Shown here: in pieces, positions 1-8,244 of the stretch | Numbering within the stretch: the first letter of the stretch is position 1 | Layout of the letters: every line of letters begins with the position of its first letter | Assembly: GCA_049514335.1 (NCBI GenBank) | Contig: JBEKVE010000069.1 | Location: 1 to 15,572, forward strand | DNA: 15,572 bases | DNA from: JBEKVE01 sp049514335 | Lineage (GTDB): Bacteria; Actinomycetota; Acidimicrobiia; Acidimicrobiales; UBA8190 | Direction: 5' to 3' | Made by a program: the position numbers and the translations under genes | Notes under the pieces: model-generated | Seen by the model: only the letters and a program-made list of their open reading frames with translations | Told to the model about the DNA's origin: nothing | Database searches by the model: none

Positions 1-131
1 CGCTCGAGCGTGGGCGCCGCCAACCGGGTGGGCATGGCCAGCTCGTAATTGGTGTGGTCGTCGAGCCACCCCACGGCAACGTCGCGACGCGTCTCGGTGC
101 CGACACGGTCGGGAGCCCGGCCCTCCAACAT
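1..131 (-). CDS. folC: Probable folylpolyglutamate/dihydrofolate synthase, N-terminal part only
   Basis: Only the first 43 codons lie in the window, and the frame stays open to the left edge. The start chosen is the ATG at 131, ten bases after the clpX stop, with a weak AGGG about seven bases upstream. After a polar lead, the peptide contains WLDDHTNYELAM followed by AAPTLER. This resembles the N-terminus of FolC proteins, where a 'WLD-h-NyE' helix precedes the ATP-binding loop. The Walker A loop that would prove it lies outside the window. FolC adds glutamates to folates in the cytoplasm. Position and spacing suggest co-transcription with clpX. The family call rests on a short N-terminal match and could be wrong; that this is a coding start is more secure. 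Confidence 0.5.
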   Translation of the reverse strand, partial: MLEGRAPDRVGTETRRDVAVGWLDDHTNYELAMPTRLAAPTLE

Positions 132-141
132 CAACCCTGGG

Positions 142-1416
<1,275 letters not shown>

Positions 1417-1444
1417 CTTCAGCCCCCTTCGTCCCTACCAGAGC

Positions 1445-2086
1445 CTACGCTGCGCCGACGGCTTCGGTGGCACCTACGGCGTCACGGGTCGTGATCACCT
1501 CATCGATCAACCCGTACTTCACCGCCTCGTCGGCGGTGATGACGAAGTCCCGGTCCGTGTCGCTGGCGATGCGGTCCACGGTTTGGCCGGTGTCGTCGGC
1601 CAGCATGGAATTGAGCAGATCACGCATGCGGATGATCTCCCTGGCCTGGAGCTCGATGTCGCTGGCCTGGCCGGCGGCGCCACCCCAGGGCTGGTGGAGG
1701 AGGATCCGGGCGTGGGGCAGGGCGAAGCGCTTGCCGTGGGCTCCGGCCGCCAGGAGGACCGCCGCCGCCGAGGCCGCCTGCCCGAAGCAGAAGGTGGAGA
1801 CGTCGGGCTTGACGAACTTCATCGTGTCGTAGATGGCGAACAGGGCGGTGATGTCGCCCCCCGGTGAGTTGACGTAGAGGTGGATGTCCTTGTCGGGCTC
1901 CTCGTACTCGAGGAAGAGCATCTGGGCGCAGATCAGGTTGGCCACTGTGTCGTCGATCGGCGTGCCCAGGATGATGATGCGCTCCTTCAGGAGCCGGGAG
2001 TACAGGTCGTAGCCGCGCTCGCCCCGGCTCGTCTGCTCGATGACGGTGGGGACCAGATAGCCCTGGGCGTCAGCGGCGGGGCTCAT
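1445..2086 (-). CDS. clpP: ATP-dependent Clp protease proteolytic subunit ClpP (ClpP2-like)
   Basis: This 213-residue serine peptidase forms the Clp degradation chamber. The catalytic triad is visible: Ser106 in GQAASAAA, His131 in LLHQPWGG and Asp180 in TDRDF, with the spacing seen in E. coli ClpP. The oxyanion/substrate region YVNSPGGDI is at 71-79. The nucleophile context GQAASAAAVLLAAG is typical of actinobacterial ClpP2, whereas ClpP1 usually has an ASMG-type context. The ATG at 2086 overlaps the tig stop by four bases (ATGA), and GGAGCAGGG lies just upstream inside tig, so translation is probably coupled to tig. The first 16 or so residues are likely a cleaved propeptide, as in the family. 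Many actinobacteria carry two adjacent clpP genes here; only one is present. Confidence 0.98.
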   Translation of the reverse strand: MSPAADAQGYLVPTVIEQTSRGERGYDLYSRLLKERIIILGTPIDDTVANLICAQMLFLEYEEPDKDIHLYVNSPGGDITALFAIYDTMKFVKPDVSTFCFGQAASAAAVLLAAGAHGKRFALPHARILLHQPWGGAAGQASDIELQAREIIRMRDLLNSMLADDTGQTVDRIASDTDRDFVITADEAVKYGLIDEVITTRDAVGATEAVGAA

Positions 2087-3573
2087 GAGCCCTGCTCCGT
2101 CGACGACTGCGCACCGGCCGGCGCCGCTTGCCCGTCGCCGTCCCCACCTTGCACGTCTGCAGCCTGCACGCCCTCGCTCCCTTGCTCGCCGGGCGCTGCC
2201 GCCTCGGCGGTGCCCACTTCGTCCCCGACGGGTTCGGCACCCGGTTCGTGTGCTCCGACGTCCACGCGCAAGGCGTCCCGCTCCACGGGCTTCCCGTCCT
2301 CGTCGACCAGGTCGACGTGGTCGAGGAGCCAGGACAATGCCTTCGCCTTCCTCCGGTCCGAGCGTACCGCGGGGAGCCTGCCCGCGCGGTCGAGGCGGCG
2401 CCGAAGATCACTCGGAGTGGTGCCCGCCTGCTGGGCCATCTCCTCGACCGCCTGATCCAGCTCCTCGTCGCTGACCTCGACCTCCTCGGCGTCGGCCAGC
2501 GCGCGCAGGGCGAGATCCAACCGCACGGCGCGGGCGGCGTCAGCGCGGATCTCCTCCATCAGTGCGGCCTCGTTGCGGCCCGAGGCGGCCAGGAATTGCT
2601 CGACGGTGAGCCGGCGTGCCTCGAGGCGGTGGCCGAGGTCGTGCAGGCGCTCGCGCACCTCGGACTCCACCAGGGCGTCGGGCGGATCCTCGACCACCAG
2701 GGACACGAGGGAATCGAGCGTGCGCTCGCGAAGCGCCATCTGGGCCTGCACCACCTTGAGCTGGTGCAGGCGCTGGCGCAGGTCGCCACGCAGCGCGTCG
2801 ACCGTGTCGAACTCCGACGCCTCCGACGCCCACGCGTCTGTGGGGTCGGGCAGCACCTTCTCCTTGACGTCTTTCACCAGGACGCGCACCTGCGCCTCGT
2901 GCGCGATCTCTCCCTCGCCACCCACCGGCGCAGAGAACTGGAGGATGTCCCCCGGCTTGGCCCCGCGCAGCTGGTCGTCGAGGCCGACGATGTCGGAGCC
3001 GCTGCCCACCTCGTACAGGTAGTCCTCGACGTGGAGGTCCTCCCCGCCGGTCTGCGTACCGTGGAGGTCGATGGAGACGTGGTCGCCGTCGCGCGCCGGC
3101 CGGCCCACCGACGTCAGCTCGCCCGACTGGTCACGCAGGCGGTCAACCTGCGCGTCCACCTCCTCGTCGGTGACCTCCACGCCCGGCACGGTCACCTGCA
3201 GCCCGGCGTAGCCCGCCACCGACACCGAGGGGCGGACCTCGACGACGGCGTCGAAGGTCACGGGACCGCCGTCCTCACCCGACGTGATGTCGATCTCGGG
3301 AGCGGCGATGGGGTCGACCTCGGTGTCCACCACGGCCTGCGCGTAGAGATCGGGCAGCGCGTCGCTGAGGGCCTGCTGGCGCAGGGCGGTGGCGCCTCCC
3401 AGGCGGGCCTCGAGCACCGGACGGGGGACCTTGCCGGGACGGAACCCCGGCACCCGCACCTGGCGGCTGAGTCGACGGAACGTGGCGTCGAGTGCTTCGT
3501 CCACCTCGGTCTCGTCGACTTCGACGGAGAGACGAACCCGATTGCCCTCGACCGGAGCGGCGGTGGCGCGCAT
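2083..3573 (-). CDS. tig: Trigger factor, ribosome-associated chaperone
   Basis: This 496-residue protein contains all three trigger factor parts. The N-terminal ribosome-binding domain has the signature GFRPGK at 43-48. A central FKBP-type prolyl isomerase domain covers roughly 155-240, and a helical C-terminal chaperone domain reaches about 430. The last 60-70 residues form an acidic, Gly/Ala/Glu/Gln-rich tail after DEDGKPVERDAL that looks disordered. Trigger factor binds ribosomal protein L23 near the exit tunnel and shields nascent chains. The ATG at 3573 gives the expected N-terminus, but the bases before it (CTTCCTT) are the opposite of a Shine-Dalgarno, so initiation is probably leaderless or nearly so. 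It is the first gene of tig-clpP-clpX and overlaps clpP by four bases. Confidence 0.97.
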   Translation of the reverse strand: MRATAAPVEGNRVRLSVEVDETEVDEALDATFRRLSRQVRVPGFRPGKVPRPVLEARLGGATALRQQALSDALPDLYAQAVVDTEVDPIAAPEIDITSGEDGGPVTFDAVVEVRPSVSVAGYAGLQVTVPGVEVTDEEVDAQVDRLRDQSGELTSVGRPARDGDHVSIDLHGTQTGGEDLHVEDYLYEVGSGSDIVGLDDQLRGAKPGDILQFSAPVGGEGEIAHEAQVRVLVKDVKEKVLPDPTDAWASEASEFDTVDALRGDLRQRLHQLKVVQAQMALRERTLDSLVSLVVEDPPDALVESEVRERLHDLGHRLEARRLTVEQFLAASGRNEAALMEEIRADAARAVRLDLALRALADAEEVEVSDEELDQAVEEMAQQAGTTPSDLRRRLDRAGRLPAVRSDRRKAKALSWLLDHVDLVDEDGKPVERDALRVDVGAHEPGAEPVGDEVGTAEAAAPGEQGSEGVQAADVQGGDGDGQAAPAGAQSSTEQGS

Positions 3574-3584
3574 AAGGAAGGCAG

Positions 3585-3590
3585 AGTCTA
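3585..3590 (-). promoter_or_regulatory. Possible -10 element of the tig-clpP-clpX operon
   Basis: Read on the minus strand, TAGACT (TANNNT pattern) ends eleven bases before the tig ATG. A transcript starting about seven bases after it would have a leader of only four or five bases. This agrees with the lack of any Shine-Dalgarno before tig. No convincing -35 hexamer is visible 17-18 bases upstream. No recognisable heat-shock operator was found in the 138-base gap to the next gene. Confidence 0.35.
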
Positions 3591-3711
3591 CAAGGCCCTC
3601 GACGAGCCCCGTCGCACGGCGAGCCGACGAGGGCCCGATACTGCGGTCATCGTGCCCGGTGCCCGGTCGGATCCGAGGTGAAGCAGCCCGAGAGTCCGCC
3701 CGGTCGTGCGC

Positions 3712-4533
3712 TCAGATCATGAACGCCATGGCGTCGACCACTCGCGCCCCGAGCGCCTCGTCGCCGCGCACCGTCACCAAGCCCGCTGCCCGGGCCGCAG
3801 GGCCCGGCACCCGCCCGCACGCCAAGCGCCAGAAGGCTTCGGTGTCCATGTCGACGACGGCGCTCGGCTCACCCTCGAGGTCCGACACCACCGACGCCCG
3901 ACCGGCTCGCACCGCCACGTCGAAGCGCAGGTGGCGGGGCCCACGCAGCTCGACCCGCACGGCTGACCCCTCGGGGGCACCGACCTGCTTGCCCACCACG
4001 AAGGGAAGGGCGGCGGTCAAACGGTCGAGGGCCAGCTCCGCTACCGCACCCCGATCGTGGCCGGGTCGGCCGGTGGCCACGCGCATGTCCTGCTCGTGGA
4101 TCCAGCAGTCCATGACCCGCACCCGCATGAACTCCCGGTAGGGGGCCTCTCCCACCGGGCTCGGCCCCACCTGGTCGAAGCGCTGCGCCGGCCACGAGCG
4201 CAGCTGGGCCAGGCGCTGCGCCGTGACGTCGGCGAACTCGTCCACCAGGTCCCGGCCCGGCACGCTCCGCCGAGCCGCGACCCAGGCCTCGTTGCGGGCC
4301 CCCGTCTCGTTGTGGACGTGGGCGGGGACCTCGGCCAGCGTGGTGGGGGGAGGCGTGCCCAGGAGCCCCCGCTCGGTGCCGATCATGTGCGACAACAGGT
4401 CACGGACGCTCCAGCCCGGGCACTCCGAGGGCATGTCCCACTCCGTCTCGCCCAGCTCGCGCCCGAGCCCGATCACGGCGCCCCACTCCTGGTCCAGGAG
4501 GTCGACGACGGGTTCGTGCGCTGCTGGGGCCAT
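3712..4533 (-). CDS. Maleylpyruvate isomerase family mycothiol-dependent enzyme (DinB-like)
   Basis: This 273-residue protein has the layout of the MDMPI/DinB-like superfamily. An N-terminal four-helix bundle carries a CPGWSVRDLLSHM motif (H49) and a second metal-site motif DCWIHEQDMR (H146, E147, D149). A C-terminal alpha/beta domain of the SCP2-like type follows. Related enzymes use a divalent metal and mycothiol as thiol cofactor, but most members have no known substrate, so the specific reaction cannot be named. The start is the ATG at 4533, which has an excellent GGGAGGAA ribosome binding site six bases upstream. The open frame continues to 4656, but that extension is Arg/Pro/Gly-rich and non-conserved in character. 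The gene stands alone between tig and a divergent small gene. Confidence 0.85.
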   Translation of the reverse strand: MAPAAHEPVVDLLDQEWGAVIGLGRELGETEWDMPSECPGWSVRDLLSHMIGTERGLLGTPPPTTLAEVPAHVHNETGARNEAWVAARRSVPGRDLVDEFADVTAQRLAQLRSWPAQRFDQVGPSPVGEAPYREFMRVRVMDCWIHEQDMRVATGRPGHDRGAVAELALDRLTAALPFVVGKQVGAPEGSAVRVELRGPRHLRFDVAVRAGRASVVSDLEGEPSAVVDMDTEAFWRLACGRVPGPAARAAGLVTVRGDEALGARVVDAMAFMI

Positions 4534-4643
4534 GGGTTCCTCCCGGGGGCGCCGGGAACTCCCCCGCGCCCGGACCAGTGTGGCCCGCCCGGGGCGGGGG
4601 TGGGCCCACGTCCACCATCCGCGTGCGCGGAGGGGTCCGGGGA

Positions 4644-4649
4644 TAGCTT
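4644..4649 (+). promoter_or_regulatory. Possible -10 element for the small zinc-ribbon gene
   Basis: TAGCTT fits the TANNNT pattern and lies 40 bases before the ATG at 4690. This leaves a leader long enough to include the GGAGGAGG ribosome binding site. It is one of very few AT-containing hexamers in this GC-rich divergent spacer. No clear -35 is visible. Confidence 0.3.
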
Positions 4650-4689
4650 CAGCCACGCCCCTGGCGGGGGCGCAGACGGAGGAGGACGC

Positions 4690-4839
4690 ATGGCGTCGTA
4701 CGAGGGCTACTGCGTGAAATGCCGCGAGAAGCGGCAGTTCGAGGGCACCGAGGTCGAGCTGGCCAACGGCCGGCGCGCGGCGCAGGGGAGCTGCCCCACG
4801 TGCGGCACCAAGATGAACCGCATCCTGGGCAAGAAATAG
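4690..4839 (+). CDS. Small zinc-ribbon protein, DUF5679 type
   Basis: This 49-residue protein has two CxxC pairs, C8/C11 in GYCVKCREK and C35/C38 in CPTCGTKM, spaced as in a rubredoxin-like or zinc-ribbon knuckle. Between them lies VELANGRRAAQGS, and the protein ends in a basic NRILGKK tail. This layout matches the actinobacterial DUF5679 family, whose function is unknown; a role in nucleic-acid or ribosome binding is only a guess from the basic tail. The ATG has a strong GGAGGAGG ribosome binding site. It is transcribed away from the isomerase-family gene and ends 16 bases before the convergent phosphatase gene, with no room for a conventional terminator between them. Confidence 0.9.
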   Translation: MASYEGYCVKCREKRQFEGTEVELANGRRAAQGSCPTCGTKMNRILGKK

Positions 4840-4855
4840 CAGGCCACGGCGCTTC

Positions 4856-5803
4856 TCAGCGCCGATCGAGGGCCTCCAGGAGGGCCCCCTCGCGCAACCC
4901 CCACTCGCTCACCACGTAGCGGTCGACACCGAGTTCGTCCGCCACCGTGGCGAGGACCACCGCCCCCACCGGGAGCAGCGGTGCGCGGCGCGTCTGCATG
5001 CCGGGGAGAGCCAGCCGGGCTTTGAGGTCGAGGTCGGCCAGGGTGTCGGCCAGTTCGTGCACCTGCCCGGCGGGCAGCTCGACCTGGTTGACCTCACCAG
5101 GCCCGGCGGAGCGACGCCGCCTGGCCCCGGCGGTGGCCAGCCGGGCGAGGGCCCGCACCGTCCCCCCGCTCACCACCGTTCGCTCGGCGATGCCGCCATA
5201 GCCCCCGATGGCCTGTGCGATGGGCACCATGGCCTCGACGGTGCGCTCCCGGAGCACGGCCCTGTCGGCCGAGGACAGCGGGTCACCGGTGCCGAGCTCG
5301 CCGCGCAGACGCGCTGGTCCCACCGCCGCGCTGGTGGCCACCGGGACGTGGCGGGCGTCGCCCACGGCGGCCTCGAGACTGCCCCCGCCCAGGTCCATGC
5401 CGAGGGAGGGACCGGGCCCCATCCACACCCCGGCCCGCTGCCCGAAGAAGCACAACCGGGCCTCCTCCTCGCCGTCGAGGACGCGCACCGTCGTTCCGAC
5501 CACCCGCTCCAGGCGGTCGACCACCTCGCTGCTGTTGGCGGCGTCGCGAAGTGCCGCGGTCGCCACCGCCACCACCACGTCGGCGCGGGCCTCGGCCAGC
5601 CCGGCGCGCAGGCGCTTGGCCGCCGCCACCGACGCCGCCACCCGGTCACGGGGGATCGATCCCTTGGCCCCCACGCTGAGGCCGAGGTTGAGCAGGGCCC
5701 GACGGTGCAGGACCGGTGTGAGCGAGCGACCGGGACCGACCTCGCTCACGACGAGGTGAAAGGAGCTGCTCCCGAGGTCCCACACCGCGGCACGCACCGG
5801 CAC
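4856..5803 (-). CDS. Ppx/GppA-family phosphatase (exopolyphosphatase / pppGpp phosphohydrolase)
   Basis: This 315-residue protein has the ASKHA-fold motifs of the family. Phosphate-1 loop is DLGSSSFHLV (9-18), the conserved DGEEEARL (110-117) follows, then phosphate-2 loop MDLGGGSLE (136-144) and the adenosine-type motif SGGTVRALA (212-220). Family members remove terminal phosphates from polyphosphate or convert pppGpp to ppGpp. At about 315 residues it is the short two-subdomain form common in actinobacteria, lacking the C-terminal HD domain of long E. coli-type enzymes. Substrate preference cannot be read from sequence. The start is a GTG at 5803 with no Shine-Dalgarno; a TACGTT hexamer ends exactly seven bases upstream, so the message is probably leaderless. 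It converges with the zinc-ribbon gene. Confidence 0.93.
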   Translation of the reverse strand: MPVRAAVWDLGSSSFHLVVSEVGPGRSLTPVLHRRALLNLGLSVGAKGSIPRDRVAASVAAAKRLRAGLAEARADVVVAVATAALRDAANSSEVVDRLERVVGTTVRVLDGEEEARLCFFGQRAGVWMGPGPSLGMDLGGGSLEAAVGDARHVPVATSAAVGPARLRGELGTGDPLSSADRAVLRERTVEAMVPIAQAIGGYGGIAERTVVSGGTVRALARLATAGARRRRSAGPGEVNQVELPAGQVHELADTLADLDLKARLALPGMQTRRAPLLPVGAVVLATVADELGVDRYVVSEWGLREGALLEALDRR

Positions 5804-5810
5804 GCCGCAG

Positions 5811-5816
5811 AACGTA
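5811..5816 (-). promoter_or_regulatory. Putative -10 of a leaderless phosphatase gene
   Basis: On the minus strand TACGTT is followed by seven bases and then the GTG start codon at 5803. A TANNNT box ending six to seven bases before a start codon is the known arrangement of leaderless actinobacterial genes. No ribosome binding site exists between them. A -35 is not clear. Confidence 0.5.
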
Positions 5817-5819
5817 GCC

Positions 5820-5834
5820 GTCGCCCACGGCGAC
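5820..5834. repeat. Perfect 6-3-6 inverted repeat in the phosphatase promoter
   Basis: GTCGCC-CAC-GGCGAC is a perfect six-base inverted repeat with a three-base spacer. It lies four bases upstream of the putative -10, in the region between -10 and -35. It could be an operator for the phosphatase gene. In such GC-rich DNA a chance repeat of this size is quite possible. Confidence 0.35.
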
Positions 5835-5876
5835 CGGCATCGCCGTACGGGCGACCGGCGGTGCCGGCGTGGCGCC

Positions 5877-6585
5877 TCAGCCGGGCCAGCGCCACCCGGC
5901 GATGTCGGGAGGATCCTCCCCGAACTCGCGGGTGTAGGCGCGCGCCTTGAGCCGGGTGTCGATCATCTGCTCGCAACGCCGCGGTGCGCACTGCGAGGCC
6001 GGGGACCCGGTCGAGCACGTCGATCACCAGATAGAACCGGTCGAGGGCGTTGAGCATCACCATGTCGAAGGGGGTCGTGGTGGTCCCGTGCTCCTCGTAC
6101 CCGCGGACGTGGATGTTGTCGTGGTTCGTCCGGCGGTAGGTCAAGCGGTGGATGAGCCACGGGTACCCGTGGAAGGCGAACACCACCGGCCTGTCGGTGG
6201 TGAACATGGTGTCGAACCCCCGGTCCGTCATGCCGTGGGGGTGCTCGGACTCCGGTTGCAGCCGCATCAGGTCCACCACGTTCACGACACGGACGCGCAG
6301 GGCCGCACGCGTACAGCACAGAGGCGTCGCGCCGGGTGATCACCCGAGATGCGCACACACGAAACTGAGGCCCGGGCTCGTCCCCCCGTGCCCGAGCAGC
6401 CGGGGCTTTATGTGCTCGGGGCGCAGGGGCTCGCGCAGCAAGGGGTTGGCAAGCAGGTAGATCTGGCCCACCGACAGGTAGTTGGCGGCGCGCCAGTAGG
6501 CATCGAGGCGCTCCAGCTCGATCTCGTCCACGGAACCGGGGCCTGCCGTGGGGGGCGGGACAGGGTCCAGGGTGTCATCGTGCAT
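5877..6585 (-). pseudogene. xfp: Phosphoketolase remnant: N- and C-terminal ends joined across a large internal deletion
   Basis: Phosphoketolase is a thiamine-diphosphate enzyme that splits xylulose-5-P or fructose-6-P to acetyl phosphate. The start is an ATG at 6585 with a perfect AAGGAGG site. The N-terminal frame includes LDAYWRAANYLSVGQIYLL and REPLRPEHIKPRLLGH, both typical of Xfp, and stops with TGA at 6342-6340. Recognisable Xfp sequence (RVITRRDASVLYACGP) continues in another frame from about 6346 to 6301. At about 6300-6304 it joins, back in the first frame, to the Xfp C-terminus (LRVRVVNVVDLMRLQ, FAFHGYPWLIHRLTYR, GTTTTPFDMVMLN). Another shift at about 5973 leads to the normal end, TREFGEDPPDIAGWRWPG. 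Roughly 235 of about 790 residues survive. The thiamine-diphosphate region and the domain core are gone, so it cannot be active. It lies 29 bases from the divergent ackA. Confidence 0.9.
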
Positions 6586-6614
6586 CGGCTCTTCCTCCTT
6601 GGCAGGGTGGTGCT

Positions 6615-7718
6615 GTGCAAGTTCTCGTGGTGAACGCCGGCTCGAGCAGTCTCAAGGTGAGCGTGCTCGGTCCGGACGACGAGCTTCGGATGGACGTCGA
6701 GGTGGCCGTTTCGGACCCGGCATCGATCGGCGACGTGCTCGAGGAGGCAGTGCGCGGCGCTCCACCTGCGGACGCCGCCGGGCACCGCGTGGTCCACGGC
6801 GGGGCCGAGCTGACCGCCCCGCTCCTGCTGGGAGGCGGTGACGACGAGCGCCTCGAGCGCCTGGCCGACCTGGCGCCACTGCACAACCCGCCCGCCCTTG
6901 CCGCCATCCGGCGCCTGCAGGCGCTTCGGCCCGGGATGCCCGAGGTGGCCTGCTTCGACACCGCCTTCCACGCCACCATGCCTGCCGCGTCGTCAACCTA
7001 TGCGCTGCCCGAGGCGTGGGCCGCACTGGGTCTGCGCCGTTTCGGCTTTCACGGGTTGAGCCACGCCTGGGCCAGCCGGCGGGCGGCCGGCCTCCTCGGG
7101 CGCAGCCCGCAGCGGCTGCGCCTCGTCACCGCCCACCTGGGCGCCGGTGCCTCGCTGGCGGCGGTGGCCGGTGGCGTGTCGGTCGACACCACCATGGGGT
7201 TCACGCCCCTCGAGGGACTCGTCATGGCGACGCGCGCCGGGAGCGTGGACCCCGGGCTGCTCGTGTGGGTGCTTCGTCACGAGGGCCTGACCGTGGACGA
7301 GCTCGAGGACGCCCTGACGCGCCGGGCCGGCCTCCTCGGCCTGTCGGGGTCGGCGGACCTGCGCCGTGTGATCGAGGCGGCCGACGAGGGAGACGAGCGC
7401 GGCGCGCTCGCCTACGACGTCTACCTCCACCGCCTGCGCGGTGGCGTCGCCGCCATGGCGGCGGCCATGGGGGGAACCGACGGCCTGGTCTTCACCGGCG
7501 GCGCCGGCGAGCACTCGGCCCGGTTGCGCCGCGACGCCTGTGAGGGTCTGGGCTTTCTCGGACTGGTCGTGGACGACGCCCGCAACGACGCGGCCGGTGG
7601 GGACGGACGCGACGCGGTCGTCTCCCCCGGGGACGCTCACGCGGCGGTGGTGGTGGTGCACGCTCGCGAAGATCTCGAGATCGCCCGTCAGGTCCGCGCC
7701 GTACTTGCGGTCACGTAG
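6615..7718 (+). CDS. ackA: Acetate kinase (acetate/propionate family)
   Basis: This 367-residue protein interconverts acetyl phosphate + ADP and acetate + ATP in the cytoplasm. Family motifs are in order: VLVVNAGSSSLK (3-14, with N7), RVVHGG (58-63), FDTAFH with catalytic Asp115, RRFGFHGLSH (141-150), HLGAGAS (174-180), MGFTPLEGL (194-202), Arg207 in ATRAGSVDP, and the nucleotide motif GGAGEHS (295-301). It is about 30 residues shorter than the usual ~400. HLGAGAS replaces the common HLGNGSS, and GSVDP replaces GDIDP; I believe both occur in related actinobacterial kinases. The start is GTG at 6615 with a weak GGGTGG upstream. It is divergent from the broken phosphoketolase, whose product would have been its substrate, so acetyl phosphate must now come from elsewhere. 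It overlaps the convergent PNPOx gene by eight bases. Confidence 0.96.
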   Translation: MQVLVVNAGSSSLKVSVLGPDDELRMDVEVAVSDPASIGDVLEEAVRGAPPADAAGHRVVHGGAELTAPLLLGGGDDERLERLADLAPLHNPPALAAIRRLQALRPGMPEVACFDTAFHATMPAASSTYALPEAWAALGLRRFGFHGLSHAWASRRAAGLLGRSPQRLRLVTAHLGAGASLAAVAGGVSVDTTMGFTPLEGLVMATRAGSVDPGLLVWVLRHEGLTVDELEDALTRRAGLLGLSGSADLRRVIEAADEGDERGALAYDVYLHRLRGGVAAMAAAMGGTDGLVFTGGAGEHSARLRRDACEGLGFLGLVVDDARNDAAGGDGRDAVVSPGDAHAAVVVVHAREDLEIARQVRAVLAVT

Positions 7719-8208
7719 CCGGCACAGCCGGCGGTGACCCCGTCCCACGGGCCGGATCAGGGCCGGTCCGGACGCGACGCCCGGTGATGGCGGTGGGATC
7801 GAGGCGCAGCCAGTAGGCCCGTACGCCCGACGACCACGGCTCAGGTCGCGCGCTGCCGTCGTCGTGGAGGTGCAGCTCCTCACGCGCCTTCCCGGTCAGC
7901 ACCACGCTCCACCCGGTGTGCGAGGCGCGATCGATGCTGTCGACCTCGAAGGCGACCTCGGCATCGGCGCGCACGGCGTCGAGCTTCGTGCCCGGCGCCG
8001 TGCGCACGAGCACGGTCGCCCCGTCCAGGGCGAAGTTCACCGGGAAGACCTGCGGTGGCCGCCCCGACACGACCAGGCGGCCGACCTCCTCGCCCGCCAG
8101 CAGCGCCAGGCACTCCTCGGGGTCGAGCTCCTCGATGACGTTGGGCGACGCCCCCACGTCCCACGTGGCGGCGGAGACGCCCTTCGGTGCACGGTCCGGT
8201 CGGGCCAT
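7711..8208 (-). CDS. Pyridoxamine 5'-phosphate oxidase family protein (PNPOx-like split barrel)
   Basis: This 165-residue protein has the compact flavin split-barrel pattern of PNPOx-like proteins: EELDPEECLALLAGEEVGRL (26-45), VFPVNFALDGATVLVRT (54-70), PGTKLDAV (72-79), VAFEVDSID (85-93) and GWSVVLTGKARE (99-110). Such proteins bind FMN or F420 and act as small redox enzymes; true pyridoxine oxidation is unlikely and the substrate is unknown. Several mycobacterial relatives belong to the DosR dormancy regulon. The start taken is the ATG at 8208. A G-rich run lies 13 bases upstream but no ideal Shine-Dalgarno, and an in-frame ATG at 8262 would overlap the proposed operator, so the start is not certain. 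It converges on ackA with an eight-base overlap and is divergent from the alcohol dehydrogenase. Confidence 0.88.
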   Translation of the reverse strand: MARPDRAPKGVSAATWDVGASPNVIEELDPEECLALLAGEEVGRLVVSGRPPQVFPVNFALDGATVLVRTAPGTKLDAVRADAEVAFEVDSIDRASHTGWSVVLTGKAREELHLHDDGSARPEPWSSGVRAYWLRLDPTAITGRRVRTGPDPARGTGSPPAVPAT

Positions 8209-8221
8209 GTCCACAGCATCG

Positions 8222-8229
8222 CCCCCCCC
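8222..8229. repeat. Eight-base C/G homopolymer in the PNPOx leader
   Basis: A run of eight C on the plus strand is read as eight G on the PNPOx message. It lies 13 bases before the ATG at 8208 and between that ATG and the DosR-like palindrome. Homopolymers of this length are prone to slippage and to sequencing error. If the upstream in-frame ATG at 8262 were the true start, the tract would be coding and could switch the frame. Confidence 0.6.
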
Positions 8230-8244
8230 GGTGGCCAGAGCCAA

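Noticed and set aside
2128..3681. 517-codon plus-strand ORF opposite tig
   Set aside because: Shadow of tig. Very His/Arg/Gly-rich with no recognisable domain and no ribosome binding site.
3574..3711. Possible tRNA upstream of tig
   Set aside because: No cloverleaf or T-loop consensus is visible in this 138-base gap.
4534..4656. 41-residue N-terminal extension of the mycothiol-dependent isomerase-family protein
   Set aside because: The internal ATG at 4533 has an excellent ribosome binding site and begins the conserved part; the extension is Arg/Pro/Gly-rich.
6557..6570. GGGACAGGGTCC near the phosphoketolase start as a second DosR-like box
   Set aside because: The half-site spacing is three bases, not four, and it lies inside the coding frame.
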